Below are positions 54,001-60,815 of a stretch of 64,000 nucleotides of DNA, piece after piece. Source of the stretch: Streptomyces zagrosensis (GTDB lineage Bacteria > Actinomycetota > Actinomycetes > Streptomycetales > Streptomycetaceae); NCBI RefSeq assembly GCF_014203645.1, contig NZ_JACHJL010000020.1:94433-158432 (forward strand), read 5' to 3'. The notes under the pieces were generated by a model, which had not been told where the DNA came from, ran no database searches, and saw only the letters and a program-made list of their open reading frames with translations. The first letter of the stretch is position 1; each line of letters starts with the position of its first letter. Position numbers and translations under genes: made by a program.

Positions 54001-55905
54001 CTGCACCACCTCCACCCGACCCAACGCCACCTCATCACCCAACACATCCCACAACGACCACTCCACGAACGAACCAAGAGCCTCAGCACACTCCGCCATC
54101 GCAGCGGCGAACACCGGTGATACGTCCATCAGTTCCCGCGCCATACCAACCCACTGGCCGCCCTGACCCGGGAACACGAACACCACACCCGCGTCCGTAC
54201 TGCCGGCCACCGCCCCCTGGACCACCTGCGCAACGGGCTCACCTGCCACCACCGCCCGCAACCCGGCCAACAACTCCGCACGGTCACCACCGGTCACCAC
54301 CACACGGTGATCGAACAGAGCCCGGCTGGTCACCAACGACCGCCCCACATCAACCGATTCCAGCCCGGGATTCACCTCGGCCCAATCCAGCAGCCGGGCC
54401 GCCTGACCCCGCACCGCCTCAGCCGTCTTCCCCGACAACACCCACGGCACCGCACCCCGCACAACTGGCGGCGCTAGTACGAGGTCCGGCTCGGCCTCGG
54501 GCTCGTTCTCGTTTGCAGTTCCAGTCTCGGCGACGGCTTCGAGAATGACGTGCGCGTTCGTCCCCGACACCCCGAAGGACGACACACCCGCCCGACGAGG
54601 ACGGTCCGTCTCGGGCCACGCAGTGGACTCGGTCAGCAGCCGTACCGCGCCTCGGGACCAGTCCACCTTCGCGGACGGAGCGTCCACGTGCAGGGTCGGC
54701 GGCAGCACACCGTGCCGCAGGGCCATGACCATCTTGATCACCCCGGCCACACCTGCGGCGGCCTGCGCGTGCCCAATGTTCGACTTCAACGAACCCAGCC
54801 ACAACGGCCGCTCATCCGGCCGTCCTTGGCCATACGTCGCCAGTAGCGCCTGGGCCTCGATCGGGTCGCCAAGGACCGTACCCGTACCGTGCCCCTCCAC
54901 CACATCCACGTCGGCCGTCGACAGCCCGCCGTTCACAAGGGCCTGCCGGATGACCCGCTGCTGTGCGGGACCGTTCGGCGCCGTCAAACCGTTCGACGCA
55001 CCGTCCTGATTCACCGCGCTCGACCGCACGACCGCCAACACCCGACGCCCATCACGCCGCGCATCCGACAACCGCTGCACCACCAGCACCCCGGACCCCT
55101 CAGCCCAGCCCGTGCCATCGGCCGAGTCCGCGAACGCCTTGCACCTGCCATCAGCGGCGAGCCCGCCCTGCTGGGAGAAGCCGACGAAGGTATCCGGGGT
55201 CGCCATGACCGCCGTACCACCGACGAGAGCCATCGAGCACTCTTCTGATCGCAGTGCCTGAACGGCCAGATGCAGGGCGACGAGCGAGGACGAACACGCG
55301 GTGTCCACCGTCATCGCCGGGCCCTGGAGACCCAGTGTGTACGCCACCCGTCCGGAGATCACACTCTGGGAGCCGCCGGTGATCAGATGGCCGGCCACAT
55401 CGTCCCCTGACCGGTCCGCCACCTCCACGTACCCCGAGGGAGAAGCGCCGGCAAACACCCCGACCTGGCCACCCGCCAGGGACAACGGGTCGATGCCCGC
55501 GTGCTCCAACGCCTCCCAGGATGTCTCCAGCAGCAACCGCTGCTGCGGGTCCATGGCGAGCGCCTCACGCGGCGAAATCCCGAAGAACCCCGCGTCGAAC
55601 TCCCCGGCACCCGTCAGGAAGCCGCCTTCGGCCGTGGCCGAGGCATTGTTTCCGGTGCCGTGCAGCCCCTCCAGGTCCCAGCCACGGTCGGAGGGGAAGC
55701 CCGAGATCGCGTCCCTGCCGTCCGCGACCAGATCCCAGAGCTGATCGGGGCCGAACACACCGCCGGGCAGGCGACAGGACATGCCGATGATCGCGATTGG
55801 CTCGGTCGAGGCGGCGACGAGCTGCTGATTCTTGCGCTGAAGTCGCTTGTTCTCCAGCAGCGAGGCGCGCAACGCGTCAACTATTTTGTCCGCAGACGTA
55901 CTCAT
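38596..55905 (-). CDS. Type I modular PKS, three modules (3-5)
   Basis: The protein has 5769 residues. ATG 55905 (MSTSADKIVDALRASLLENK) is chosen because GGAG lies 8 nt upstream and this helix is a typical N-terminal docking element; the open frame upstream overlaps the previous gene. Approximate key residues: KS cysteines at 205, 2037 and 3799; AT serines at 662 (GHSQG), 2491 and 4253 (both GHSVG); DH histidines at 984, 2793 and 4558; ER cofactor loop (HAGAGGVGM) near 5163; KR tyrosines at 1635, 3397 and 5490; ACP serines at 1800, 3561 and 5654. The C-terminus after the last ACP (TETVLTYLNNLKATLH to TDEDLFAFVDQGID) is a docking domain expected to bind the next PKS. Predicted extenders are methylmalonyl, malonyl, malonyl. 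The gap to the upstream PKS is 25 nt. Confidence 0.95.
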   Translation of the reverse strand: MSTSADKIVDALRASLLENKRLQRKNQQLVAASTEPIAIIGMSCRLPGGVFGPDQLWDLVADGRDAISGFPSDRGWDLEGLHGTGNNASATAEGGFLTGAGEFDAGFFGISPREALAMDPQQRLLLETSWEALEHAGIDPLSLAGGQVGVFAGASPSGYVEVADRSGDDVAGHLITGGSQSVISGRVAYTLGLQGPAMTVDTACSSSLVALHLAVQALRSEECSMALVGGTAVMATPDTFVGFSQQGGLAADGRCKAFADSADGTGWAEGSGVLVVQRLSDARRDGRRVLAVVRSSAVNQDGASNGLTAPNGPAQQRVIRQALVNGGLSTADVDVVEGHGTGTVLGDPIEAQALLATYGQGRPDERPLWLGSLKSNIGHAQAAAGVAGVIKMVMALRHGVLPPTLHVDAPSAKVDWSRGAVRLLTESTAWPETDRPRRAGVSSFGVSGTNAHVILEAVAETGTANENEPEAEPDLVLAPPVVRGAVPWVLSGKTAEAVRGQAARLLDWAEVNPGLESVDVGRSLVTSRALFDHRVVVTGGDRAELLAGLRAVVAGEPVAQVVQGAVAGSTDAGVVFVFPGQGGQWVGMARELMDVSPVFAAAMAECAEALGSFVEWSLWDVLGDEVALGRVEVVQPVLWAVMVSLAKLWRSCGVVPVAVVGHSQGEIAALCVAGGLSLSDGARVVALRSRAIADTLAGGGGGMAAVALPVDRVVVLVERWGGRLSLAAVNGPLSVVVSGDVVALRELVAECEADGVRARMIAVDYASHSAQVEEIRDRLLEELASVRPQAQSVPVYSSVTGGLLDAATADAAYWVRNLRETVRFEEVTQALIANGYRAWLEVGPHPVLTAAVQETLDEAGEAGVVMGTLRRGEGGARRMVASLAELFVHGGHVSWEAVFAGVDIDAGSSAGPGFGSVVDLPTYAFQHERYWPDTPAGIGDVIGAGLASAGHPLLGAMISLPQSGGTLFTGRISLRSHPWLADHVVRGVAVFPGTGFVELAIRAGDAVGCDQVGELVLEAPLVMPAQGGCQIQLLLTEERPGHWTLAVHARPDTTDAWTRHATGVLTRRTTAVADASAFADLGSGWPPTRAKAIDTSGMYSPEADFDTGSGAGPDVFYGPVFQGLTQAWRQGDRVWAEVALPESRPSESGPFGIHPALLDSVLHAAMLTGSDASEPVRLPFTFTDVVLWASGATRVRVCLTRTGEDDVSVVVADDTGSPVLSIGSLLTRPLPEGDFTAGLQDTAVLAPRWIDVDAAPSSSVPSAGDWAVVGQDTAYPNLDALITALDGGTPVPRTVLLAVPHHPDAAPAVVPGLAHQVTVWTLEQLQRWLGEPRLGDTRLAVVTKAAVTTGEDDPVLDLPAAAVWGLVRSAQSENPDRITLIDLETYDDLGPDLAAPLRAVATGEPQVAVRGTALRVPRLIRHAVALPGPPDGTGTDGTGTDGTGTDGTGTGGTGTGGTGTDGTGTDGTGTGGTRPDGFGTDETASSGTVLITGGTGGLGGLTARHLVRAYGVRHLLLVSRGGERSDGAAELVAELTGLGAQVTVAACDVTDRKALAGVLATVPAEHPLSGVVHTAGVLDDGVIGSLTADRVDRVLAPKVDASWHLHELTRELDLSLFVVFSSLSGLLGSPGQGNYAAGNVFADTVVQWRRQLGLPALSMAWGAWTPDIGLTGTLSEIDLRRMSGTGMPPLAVAQGLDLFDQAIRSDEAVLGLTRLDLVALRGQADLPPVLRSLVPGGVARPSVGDDRQDPDSFTRRWAGIPAKDRPGTLMDLIRAHVAAVLGHSSAAQIDTSQAFKTLGFDSLTAVELRNRLAGLTGLRLPATLVFDYPTIDALAGHVAGLLGDAPAEAGQPSLPPVVSVTDDPIVIVGMACRFPGDVSGPDDLWRLVADGRDAVSDFPADRGWDLDELYGPDGPGSGSGASVTAKGGFLAGVGEFDAGFFGISPREAVATDPQQRLLLETSWEALEHAGIAPASIAGSSVGVFVGAFESGYTQVASRSIDDVAGHLVTGGSQSVLSGRVAYTLGLHGPAVTVDTACSSSLVALHWAGQALRSGECSMALVGGVTVMATADAFVGFSVQGGLAADGRCKAFADGADGTGWSEGAGVLVVQRLSDARREGRRVLAVVRSSAVNQDGASNGLTAPNGPAQQRVIRQALAGAGLSAAEVDVVEAHGTGTVLGDPIEAQALIAAYGQDRPAGHPLLLGSLKSNLGHTQAAAGVAGVIKMVMAMRHGVLPRTLHVDAPSSKVDWSEDVVRLLTETTSWPETGRPRRVGVSSFGVSGTNAHVILEAPEAADLGETDTGLVPAPVSGTEVAVPWVVSGKSPDAVRAQAARLAAWAEAAPDLDVRDAALSLAVTRSVFDHRTAVAGAGREELLAGLRAVAEGTPTAQVFQGSGPLSGGVGVLFSGQGAQRLGMGRRLYESSAVFAGALDVVVAELELHVGRSLTEVMWGGDAGLLEGTGWAQPALFAVEVALFRVVESWGVVVDYVLGHSVGEIAAAYVSGVLSLGDACRLVVARGGLMQALPAGGAMVAVEAGEDEVAGLLSAGVSIAAVNSPGSLVLAGAEGEVTRIAEGFAGRGRRTNRLRVSHAFHSPLMEPMLAEFEQVLGTLVWGAPRIAVVSALTGELVDAEVFSAPAYWVRQVREAVRFADGVRRLESLGVRTLIEVGPNGALAAMAQHTCTDEVAAVALLRGDDQPEDTALAAGAARLFARGVPLAWDQYFAGAQRTTLPTYAFQRQRYWPEAAGGVGDVVGAGLAAAEHPLLGAMVALPDSGGMLFTGKLSLHTHPWLADHVVRGSVVFPGTGFVELAVRAGDTVGCGQVSELVLEAPLVLPAQGGCQIQIVLTEQKQQQPREQGRWTVAVHARPDGGDIWTRHATGVLTSADSTLDTTVYDALSATWPPAGASTVDISGMYADEGDVVYGPVFQGLTRVFTQGNRVWAEAELPEVQAESAKAFGIHPALLDAVVQAVRFAELEPADSALLPFMFGEVVLRASAATRVRVCLTRIGTNEVSIAVADGSGTPVLSIGSLSMRPLPEAALGSGSQDALVLVPHWTDREFGPVARTDDWTVLGADPDSADYVNHVNHADWDALVSGLGTEPSLPGCVVLVVPHTFAPESFVTGAHEITGWVLEQLQRRLADRRFDGTRLIVVTRGAVTTKEDDPITDLPGAAVWGLVRSAQSENPDRIILADLEPGAALDLDTLARAVGTGEPQLALRGGGVRVPRLLRHTSTSTSAPASSTTGVVTDTVTVGRPVLVTGGTGGLGGLVALHLVRAYGVRSLVLASRQGEHAHGASDLATELAEWGARVTVVACDVSDREALAGLLAEHPVSGVVHTAGVVDDGVIGSLTGERIDAVLAPKADATWLLHELTRSMDLSLFVVFSSLAGLLGGPGQGNYAAGNVFADAVVQWRRQAGLPGVSMVWGPWTPEAGLTGALAAADLERLRASGMPPMPVAQGLDLFDRALTAGEPVVALTRLEPAVLRTRDDLGPMLRSLVPTAVARPAAGDDRHHPDSFARRWTAIPAEDRTRFLHDLLRGHVAQALGHLSPQQIDQSQAFRALGFDSLTAVELRNRLATVTGLRLPATLVFDYPTITELAGHMATLLGDASAGIGSGVGTGALNLPPVVSVTDDPIVIVGMACRFPGDVSNADQLWGLVAEGRDAVSAFPTDRGWDLDELFGAGAGASVTGHGGFLAGVGEFDAGFFGISPREAVATDPQQRLLLETSWEALEHAGIAPASLTGTPVGVFVGAFPSGYAEMAGRSGDDVAGHLITGGSQSVVSGRVAYTLGLQGPAMTVDTACSSSLVALHLAAQALRSGECTMALAGGVTVMATPDTFVGFTQQGGMAADGRCKAFADAADGTGWSEGAGVLVVQRLSDARREGRRVLAVVRSSAVNQDGASNGLTAPNGPAQQRVIRQALAGAGLSAAEVDVVEGHGTGTVLGDPIEAQALLATYGQGRPEDRPLWLGSLKSNLGHTQAAAGVAGIIKMVMAMRHGVLPPTLHVDAPSSKVDWTQGTVRLLTEATPWPETGRPRRAGVSAFGVSGTNAHVILEAPAETAAEDETAEADPASGLVRAVVPWVLSGRTADAVRGQAARLLDLASADLGLDVLDTGWSLAATRSVFEHRAVVTGADRDELLAGLRALVTDTPATQVVQGQAPVSGGVGVLFSGQGAQRLGMGRRLYVRSAVFAEALDAVAAELDLHVDRSLTEVMWGDDAGLLEATGWAQPALFAVEVALFRVVESWGVVPDYVLGHSVGEVAAAYVSGVLSLADACRLVVARGRLMQALPAGGAMVAVQGAEDEFTDVLSDRVSVAAVNGPDSVVLAGDETEVLEIAEMFGAMGRRTSRLRVSHAFHSSLMEPMLAEFEQVLGTLVWGAPRIAVVSALTGELVDAEVFSAPAYWVRQVRETVRFADGVRRLESLGVRTLIEAGPGGVLAAMAQQTCTEAVTAVALLRGDDHPEDTALVEAAARLFTVGAPLTWEPLFAGAGARWVELPTYAFQRRRYWPTIPTTVGDVAAAGLRPAEHPFLGAMVALPESGGTLLTGKLSLHTHPWLADHVVQGKVVFPGTGFVELAVRAGDAVGCDRVVELVLETPLVLSSQGGCQIQVVLTEREQGWAVAVHACPDGGETWTRHASGVLTDSGTHGTTTAGDGTVFDGAWPPDGASAVDTSGIYGSGADTDLAYGPAFQGLTRAWTQGDRVWAEVELPEPQRAGAGAFGVHPALLDAVLHAATFAGLAPAESARLPFMFTEVELTASGATRVRVCLTRTGADEVSVAVADRTGAPVLSIGSLLVRQLPAGTLGVDAQDTVVLTPHWTDVSATDRTPLTDDWTTVGPSADYADLAALSSAVEYGMPVPRSVVLVVPRTCESGSGFVVGRVHEVTGWVLEQVQGWLGAVRLVDSRLVVVTRGAVTVGGGDVVTDLPGAAVWGLVRSAQSENPDRIVLVDLDSVSDVDAGAGAGSGVGVGSGSGVDLVVVAGAVACGESQVVVRGGVVRVLRLVEGVGVGVGGLVPPVGGLWRLESVVGGSLEGLSLVAVPGLAGVLGVGEVRVGVRAAGVNFRDVLSALGMYPGDAGLLGGEVAGVVLEVGSGVSRVGVGDRVLGMVSGGFGPVVVADERLVVGVPEGWSFVEAAGVPIAFLTAYYGLVDLAGVVSGESLLVHAGAGGVGMAAIQLARHFGLEVFATASESKWGVLRSLGVDGDRIGSSRSLGFEERFLGVSGGRGVDVVLNSLAGEFVDASLRVLADRGRFIEMGKTDVRSVDDVQAVRPGVGYQAFDLIDAGPERIGEMLGELMVLFEAGVLCPLPVVSSDVRQARGVFRLMSQARHTGKLVLTMPGVVDSAGTVVVTGGTGGLGSVVARHLVRVHGVRHVVLVSRRGAQAEGAAELVEDLTELGARATVVACDVSDRSAVAALLAAVPDEHPITGVVHTAGVLDDGVIGSLTGERLDRVLAPKVDATWHLHDLTREKELSFFVVFSSLAGLLGGPGQANYAAGNVFADTLVQWRRQEGLPGVSMAWGSWTTEVGLTGTLSDLDLERMAGAGMLPLSVTQGLDLFDQALLADRAVVGLTRWRGAAGLPMANRSSDVGGGRFRRNGSRHEQPGSGNSFTQRWAAVPVDERAGFLLELVRGHAAAVLGHASPDAIGGGQVFRDLGFDSLTAVELRNRLATATGLSLPATLVFDHPTPGRVVTYLHEQIKTDEPSPTETVLTYLNNLKATLHAVAADAADRDRIAERLREILDLCGESEKTDLDDVATATDEDLFAFVDQGID
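45031..50330 (-). other. PKS module 4: KS-AT(malonyl)-DH-KR-ACP
   Basis: AT has GHSVGE and HAFHSP. DH has HVVRGSVVFPGTG, with HPALLDAVVQAV at the second motif (Gln in place of His). KR has GVVDDGV (B-type). ACP is ALGFDSLTAVELR. Expected: an unbranched trans alkene. A 375-bp part of the AT is almost identical to that of module 2. Confidence 0.9.
50331..55905 (-). other. PKS module 3: KS-AT(methylmalonyl)-DH-KR-ACP
   Basis: The docking helix is followed by KS (TEPIAIIGMSCRLPGG). AT has GHSQGE and YASH. DH has HVVRGVAVFPGTG and HPALLDSVLHA. KR is B-type (GVLDDGV) and carries the pentapeptide repeat just before its cofactor loop. ACP is TLGFDSLTAVELR. Expected: a methyl-branched trans alkene. 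Confidence 0.9.
51496..51615 (-). repeat. Eight 15-bp tandem repeats encoding a Gly/Thr/Asp pentapeptide repeat
   Basis: Units GGTTCCGGTCCCATC or ..CCCACC run head to tail from 51496 to 51615. On the coding strand they give alternating DGTGT and GGTGT, in the linker between the structural and catalytic halves of the module 3 KR. Because 15 is a multiple of three, copy changes keep the frame. Confidence 0.95.
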
Positions 55906-55930
55906 TGTCAGCTCCACAGTTTCCGCGTTG

Positions 55931-58900
55931 TCACGAATCGTCGTTTCCAGCGAGAGCGATCCGGACCAGATCGTCCACATCGGCGGCCAGAAGGGCCGCT
56001 TCATCGTCTTCTTGCCGCTGTTGTTCTTGCCGGTGCTGTTCCGGCTGTCCTGGTTGCTGTTTCTCCTGGCCTCCAGGACCGACCAGCCCTGGCGTGCTGT
56101 CGGCAAGGCCGAGGACAAGGTCCAGCAAGCCCGCCTCGCGAAGCTTGGCCGGCGGGATGGATGCGATGGCCCTGCGCAGGGCCTCGTCGTCGTCCGATTC
56201 GCTGCTGCTGCCCAGCAGTTCGGTCAGGTGGCCGGCGAGTGCGGTGATCGAGGGGTAGTCGAAGGCCAAGGTGGCAGGCAGGCTGAGCCCGGTCGCCGCG
56301 GCGAGCTGGTTACGCAACTCCACCGCCGTCAGCGAGTCGAAACCCAGCTCCTTGAACGCCTGCCCGATATCGATCCGAGTGGAGGCGGTGTGCCCCAGTA
56401 CGGCGGCGACCTGCCCTCGAATGAACTCCTGAAGGAAGCGGGGGCGTTCGGTGGACGCGAGGTCCGCCCACCGACGGGTGAATTCGGAGCCCGCCTCCTC
56501 GTCGGAGTCCCGCGCGGCGCCGGTGAGGGCCTGCTCGACCTCGGGGATGTCGGACAGCAGCGCGCTTTTCCTGGCCACGGTGAACGCCGGTGCGAACCTC
56601 GACCAGTCCATGTCTGTGACGGTCATACCGGTCTCGTCGTCCCGCAGTACGCGCGAGAGGGCCGCGAGTGCGAACTCCGGCCGCATGGGCAGAACGCCCA
56701 ACCTCCGCAGATACGCACCTTGTTCGGGGTTGTCCACCGCCATACCCGCCTCGGCCCAGTTGCCCCACGCGATCGCGGTACCCGGCCGTCCGTGCGCCCG
56801 GCGGTGCGCCGCCAGGGCATCCAGATAGGCATTACCGGCGGCATAGGCGGCCTGGCCACCGCTGCCCCACGCCGAGGCACCCGAGGAGAACAGCACGAAC
56901 GCGTTCAGGTCGAGGTCGCGCGTCAGCTCGTCGAGGTGTGTGGCACCGGCCACCTTAGCCCGCAGTTCCACCTCCACCTCGTCGGGCGTCACCTCGTCGA
57001 TCTCGACGACGCCATGGCTCACTCCGGCGGCATGCACCACCGTGGTCAGCGGAACGTCCCCGGGGATGCCGTCGATCACCGCGGCAAGCGCGCTCCGATC
57101 AGTCACGTCACAGGCGGCCACGGTGACCCGCGCGCCCAGTGTCTCCAGTTCGCCGCTCAGCAACTTGGCGCCCGCCGCCTCCGGGCCACGTCTGCTCAGC
57201 AGCAGCACGTGTTCGGCGCCGCGCTCGACAACCCACCGGGCCACGAACGCGCCGAGCCCGCCTGTACCACCGGTGATCAGTACGGTCCCACGCACCGACC
57301 ACGGCGCGCCTACGGAGCCGCTGCTCGGCGCGTGCACGAGCCGTCGGCCGAACACCTCCCCGTCCCGCACCGCGAGCTGATCCTCGTCGGAGACGCCAGG
57401 CTCTGCGGATGCGGATGCGGATGCGGACCGTACCGAGCCGGTAAGAATCGACGTGAGCCGTCGCGTGGTGCGGCTGTCGAGCGCCTCGGGCAAATCCACC
57501 ACACCGCCCCACTGTTGCGGCCTCTCCAACGCGGCCACCCTGGCGACGCCCCAGATGCCAGCCTGCCGGGGGTTGGTCACGGGGTCATGCCGCCCGACCG
57601 ACACCGCCCCCCGGGTCACCGCCCATACAGGGGCCGCGTTCCCGGCGTCGCCGAGCGCCTGGAGCAGCGTCAGCGTCGGGACCACGCCGGGTGGCGTCAC
57701 ACCCGGCCCGGACTCAGCCGTCGCCAACAGGGACAGCACACCGGCGAAGTCCCCTTCGGGCAGGCGCGCGGCGAGCGCTGCGCGACCCATGCCGTCGTAC
57801 TCCAGTACGTGAACTTCGGGTCCCATCGCGGCCACCACGTCCGTCACCCACGGGTCGGCACCGGAAGCGGTGGGCACCGCGGGCACAACGACCAGCCAGG
57901 GGACCGTCATCTCCGCAGGCGAGAAGCCGTCCAGCCTCTTCCAGATCTCCCGATAGCGCCAGCTGTCCGCGGTCCGGTCGTCGCGGTTGCGGTCGCGCCA
58001 TGACGACAGTGCCGGTAGCAGCGGGGACACGACATCGCCGTCGAGCCCCAGCGACTCCGCGAGCGCCCCCACGTCTTGCCGCTCGACGGACGCCCAGAAC
58101 TCCGCATCCCGCGCGTCCCCCGCCGCAGAGACCGTGGTCTCGTCGGCCTCGACCCAGTACCGCTCCCGCTGGAAGGCGTAGGTCGGCAGCTCCACCCACC
58201 GGTCCCCGTCGGCGCTGCCCCCCGGGGTGAGCGCGTACCGGTTCATGGGCACGCCCCGGACGAACAGCCTGGCGGCTCCGGCGGCCAGTGCGGTGTCCTC
58301 GGGCTGGTCGTCACCGCGCAGCAGGGCTACGGCGGCGACCTCATCAGTGCAGGTGTGCTGCGCCATCGCAGCCAGGGCACCATTCGGCCCCACCTCGATC
58401 AGCGTCCGTACACTTAACGACTCCAACCGCCGCACACCATCAGCGAACCGAACCGTCTCCCGCACCTGACGCACCCAATACGCCGGAGAGCAAAGCAACT
58501 CCGCGTCAACCAACTCGCCCGTGAGGTTCGACACCACGGGAATCCGCGGAGCCCCCCACGTCAAAGTGCGCAGAACTAGTTCGAACTCGTGGAGCATCGG
58601 CTCCATCAACGGCGAATGAAAAGCATGGGAGACCCGTAGACGGTTCGTCCGCCGCCCTCGGCCCGCGAACTCCTCGGCAATACGCGTGACCTCATCCTCA
58701 GCACCGGCAACAACCAACGACTCGGGCGAGTTGACCGCCGCAATCGACACCCCCGCAGTCAACAACCCAACAACCTCGTCCTCACTGGCCTCCACCGCCA
58801 CCATCGCCCCACCAGCAGGCAACGCCTGCATCAACCCACCACGCGCCACCACCAACCGACACGCATCCCCCAACGACAACACACCCGACACATACGCAGC

Positions 58901-60815
58901 AGCAATCTCACCCACCGAATGACCCAACACATAATCCACAACCACACCCCACGACTCCACCACCCGAAACAACGCCACCTCCACCGCAAACAACGCCGGC
59001 TGCGCCCAACCCGTACCCTCCAACAACCCCGCATCCCCACCCCACATCACCTCGGTCAACGACCGACCCACATGCAACTCCAACTCAGCAACCACCACAT
59101 CCAACGCCCCCGCAAACACCGCCGAACACTCATACAACCGCCGCCCCATACCCAACCGCTGCGCACCCTGACCACTGAACAACACCCCCACACCGGCTCC
59201 CGATCCCACCCGGGCATCGCCGTGGAACGCCTGCGCCGTGGGCATGCCCTCCGACACCGCGCGGAGTCCGGCAAGCAGAGTGTCGCGGTCAGCGCCTATG
59301 ACGACCGTACGGTGATCGAACCGGGACCGGGTCGCTGCCAGGGACCAGGCCACCTCCCGTACGTCGAGCGTGCGGTCGGTCTCCGTCCGGTCCAGCAGAC
59401 GGGCAGCTTGGACCCGTACCGCTTCCGCCGTCTTCCCCGACAGCACCCACGGCACCACACCAACGGCCAGAGCATCCGCCAGCCCCCCGACAGACCCAAC
59501 AGGCTCTACCGGCTCAAGCGGCCCGATGACAGGTTCGGGTGCTTCCAGAATGACGTGCGCGTTGGTCCCCGACACCCCAAAGGACGACACACCCGCCCGA
59601 CGCGCACGACCCGACTCCGGCCACGCAGTCGCCTCGGTCAACAACCGGACGCTCCCCTGCGTCCAGTCCACCCTCGACGACGGCGCATCCACATGCAACG
59701 TCCGCGGCAACACCCCATGCCGCATGGCCATGACCATCTTGATGATGCCCGCGACTCCGGCAGCGGCCTGGGTGTGCCCGAAATTCGACTTCAACGACCC
59801 CAGCCACAACGGCCGATCCGCCGGCCGCCCTTGACCGTACGTAGCGATCAGCGCCTGCGCCTCGATCGGGTCGCCAAGCACCGTGCCCGTACCATGCGCC
59901 TCCACCGCGTCCACCTCAGCAGCAGACAACCCAGCACCCGCCAACGCCTGCCGAATCACCCGCTGCTGCGCCGGACCGTTCGGCGCCGTCAAACCATTCG
60001 ACGCACCATCCTGGTTAACCGCACTCGACCGCACGACCGCCAACACCCGACGCCCCGCACGCCGCGCATCCGACAACCGCTGCACCACCAGCATTCCGGC
60101 CCCTTCGGACCAGCCCGTGCCATCGGCGGCGTCCGCGAACGCCTTGCACCGACCATCGACCGACAAACCACCCTGCTGGGAGAACCCGACGAAGGTGTCC
60201 GGGGTCGCGATGACGGTCACACCGCCGGTGAGGGCCATCGTGCACTCGCCCGACCGCAACGCCTGCGCGGCCAGATGCAACGCCACCAACGACGACGAAC
60301 ACGCCGTGTCCACCGTGACCGCCGGACCGTGCAACCCCAGCGTGTACGCCACCCGGCCCGAGACCACGCTCCCGGAACCACCGGTGATCAAATGCCCGGC
60401 CAGGTCCCCGTCAGCCCGGGACGCCAGCTCGGTGTACCCGGACGGGAAGGCCCCGACAAAGACCCCGGCCGCTTCCCCCGCCATCGACGCCGGGTCGATC
60501 CCGGCATGTTCCAGCGCCTCCCATGACGTCTCCAGCAGCAGGCGCTGCTGCGGGTCCATGGCGAGCGCCTCACGCGGCGAAATCCCGAAGAACCCCGCGT
60601 CGAAATCACCGACTCCGTGCAGGAAACCGCCCCGGGCGGTAGCCGAGGCTCCGGAGGCCAATAGCTCGTCCAGGTCCCAGCCCCGGTCGGTCGGGAACCC
60701 GGCGACGGCATCCTCGCCGTCGACCAGCAGCCGCCACAGTCCATCGGGGTCCGCCACGTTCCCCGGGAACCGGCAAGCCATGCCCACGATCACGATCGGG
60801 TCGTCGGCCACCGAC
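55931..60815 (-). other. PKS module 2: KS-AT(malonyl)-KR(A-type)-ACP, no DH
   Basis: KS begins DDPIVIVGMACRFPGN. AT has GHSVGE and HAFHSP. No DH is present. The KR differs from all others: HAAGVSHGVVEIDE lacks the LDD motif, and SSGASAWGSGGQAAYAAGN has the A-type tryptophan before the catalytic Tyr. It predicts an L-configured hydroxyl left on the chain, the only one made by the visible modules. Confidence 0.88.

Noticed and set aside
55906..56118. Upstream extension of the second PKS protein to 56118
   Set aside because: It would overlap the end of the preceding PKS gene by 188 nt in another frame. The ATG at 55905 has a good ribosome site and a canonical docking helix.
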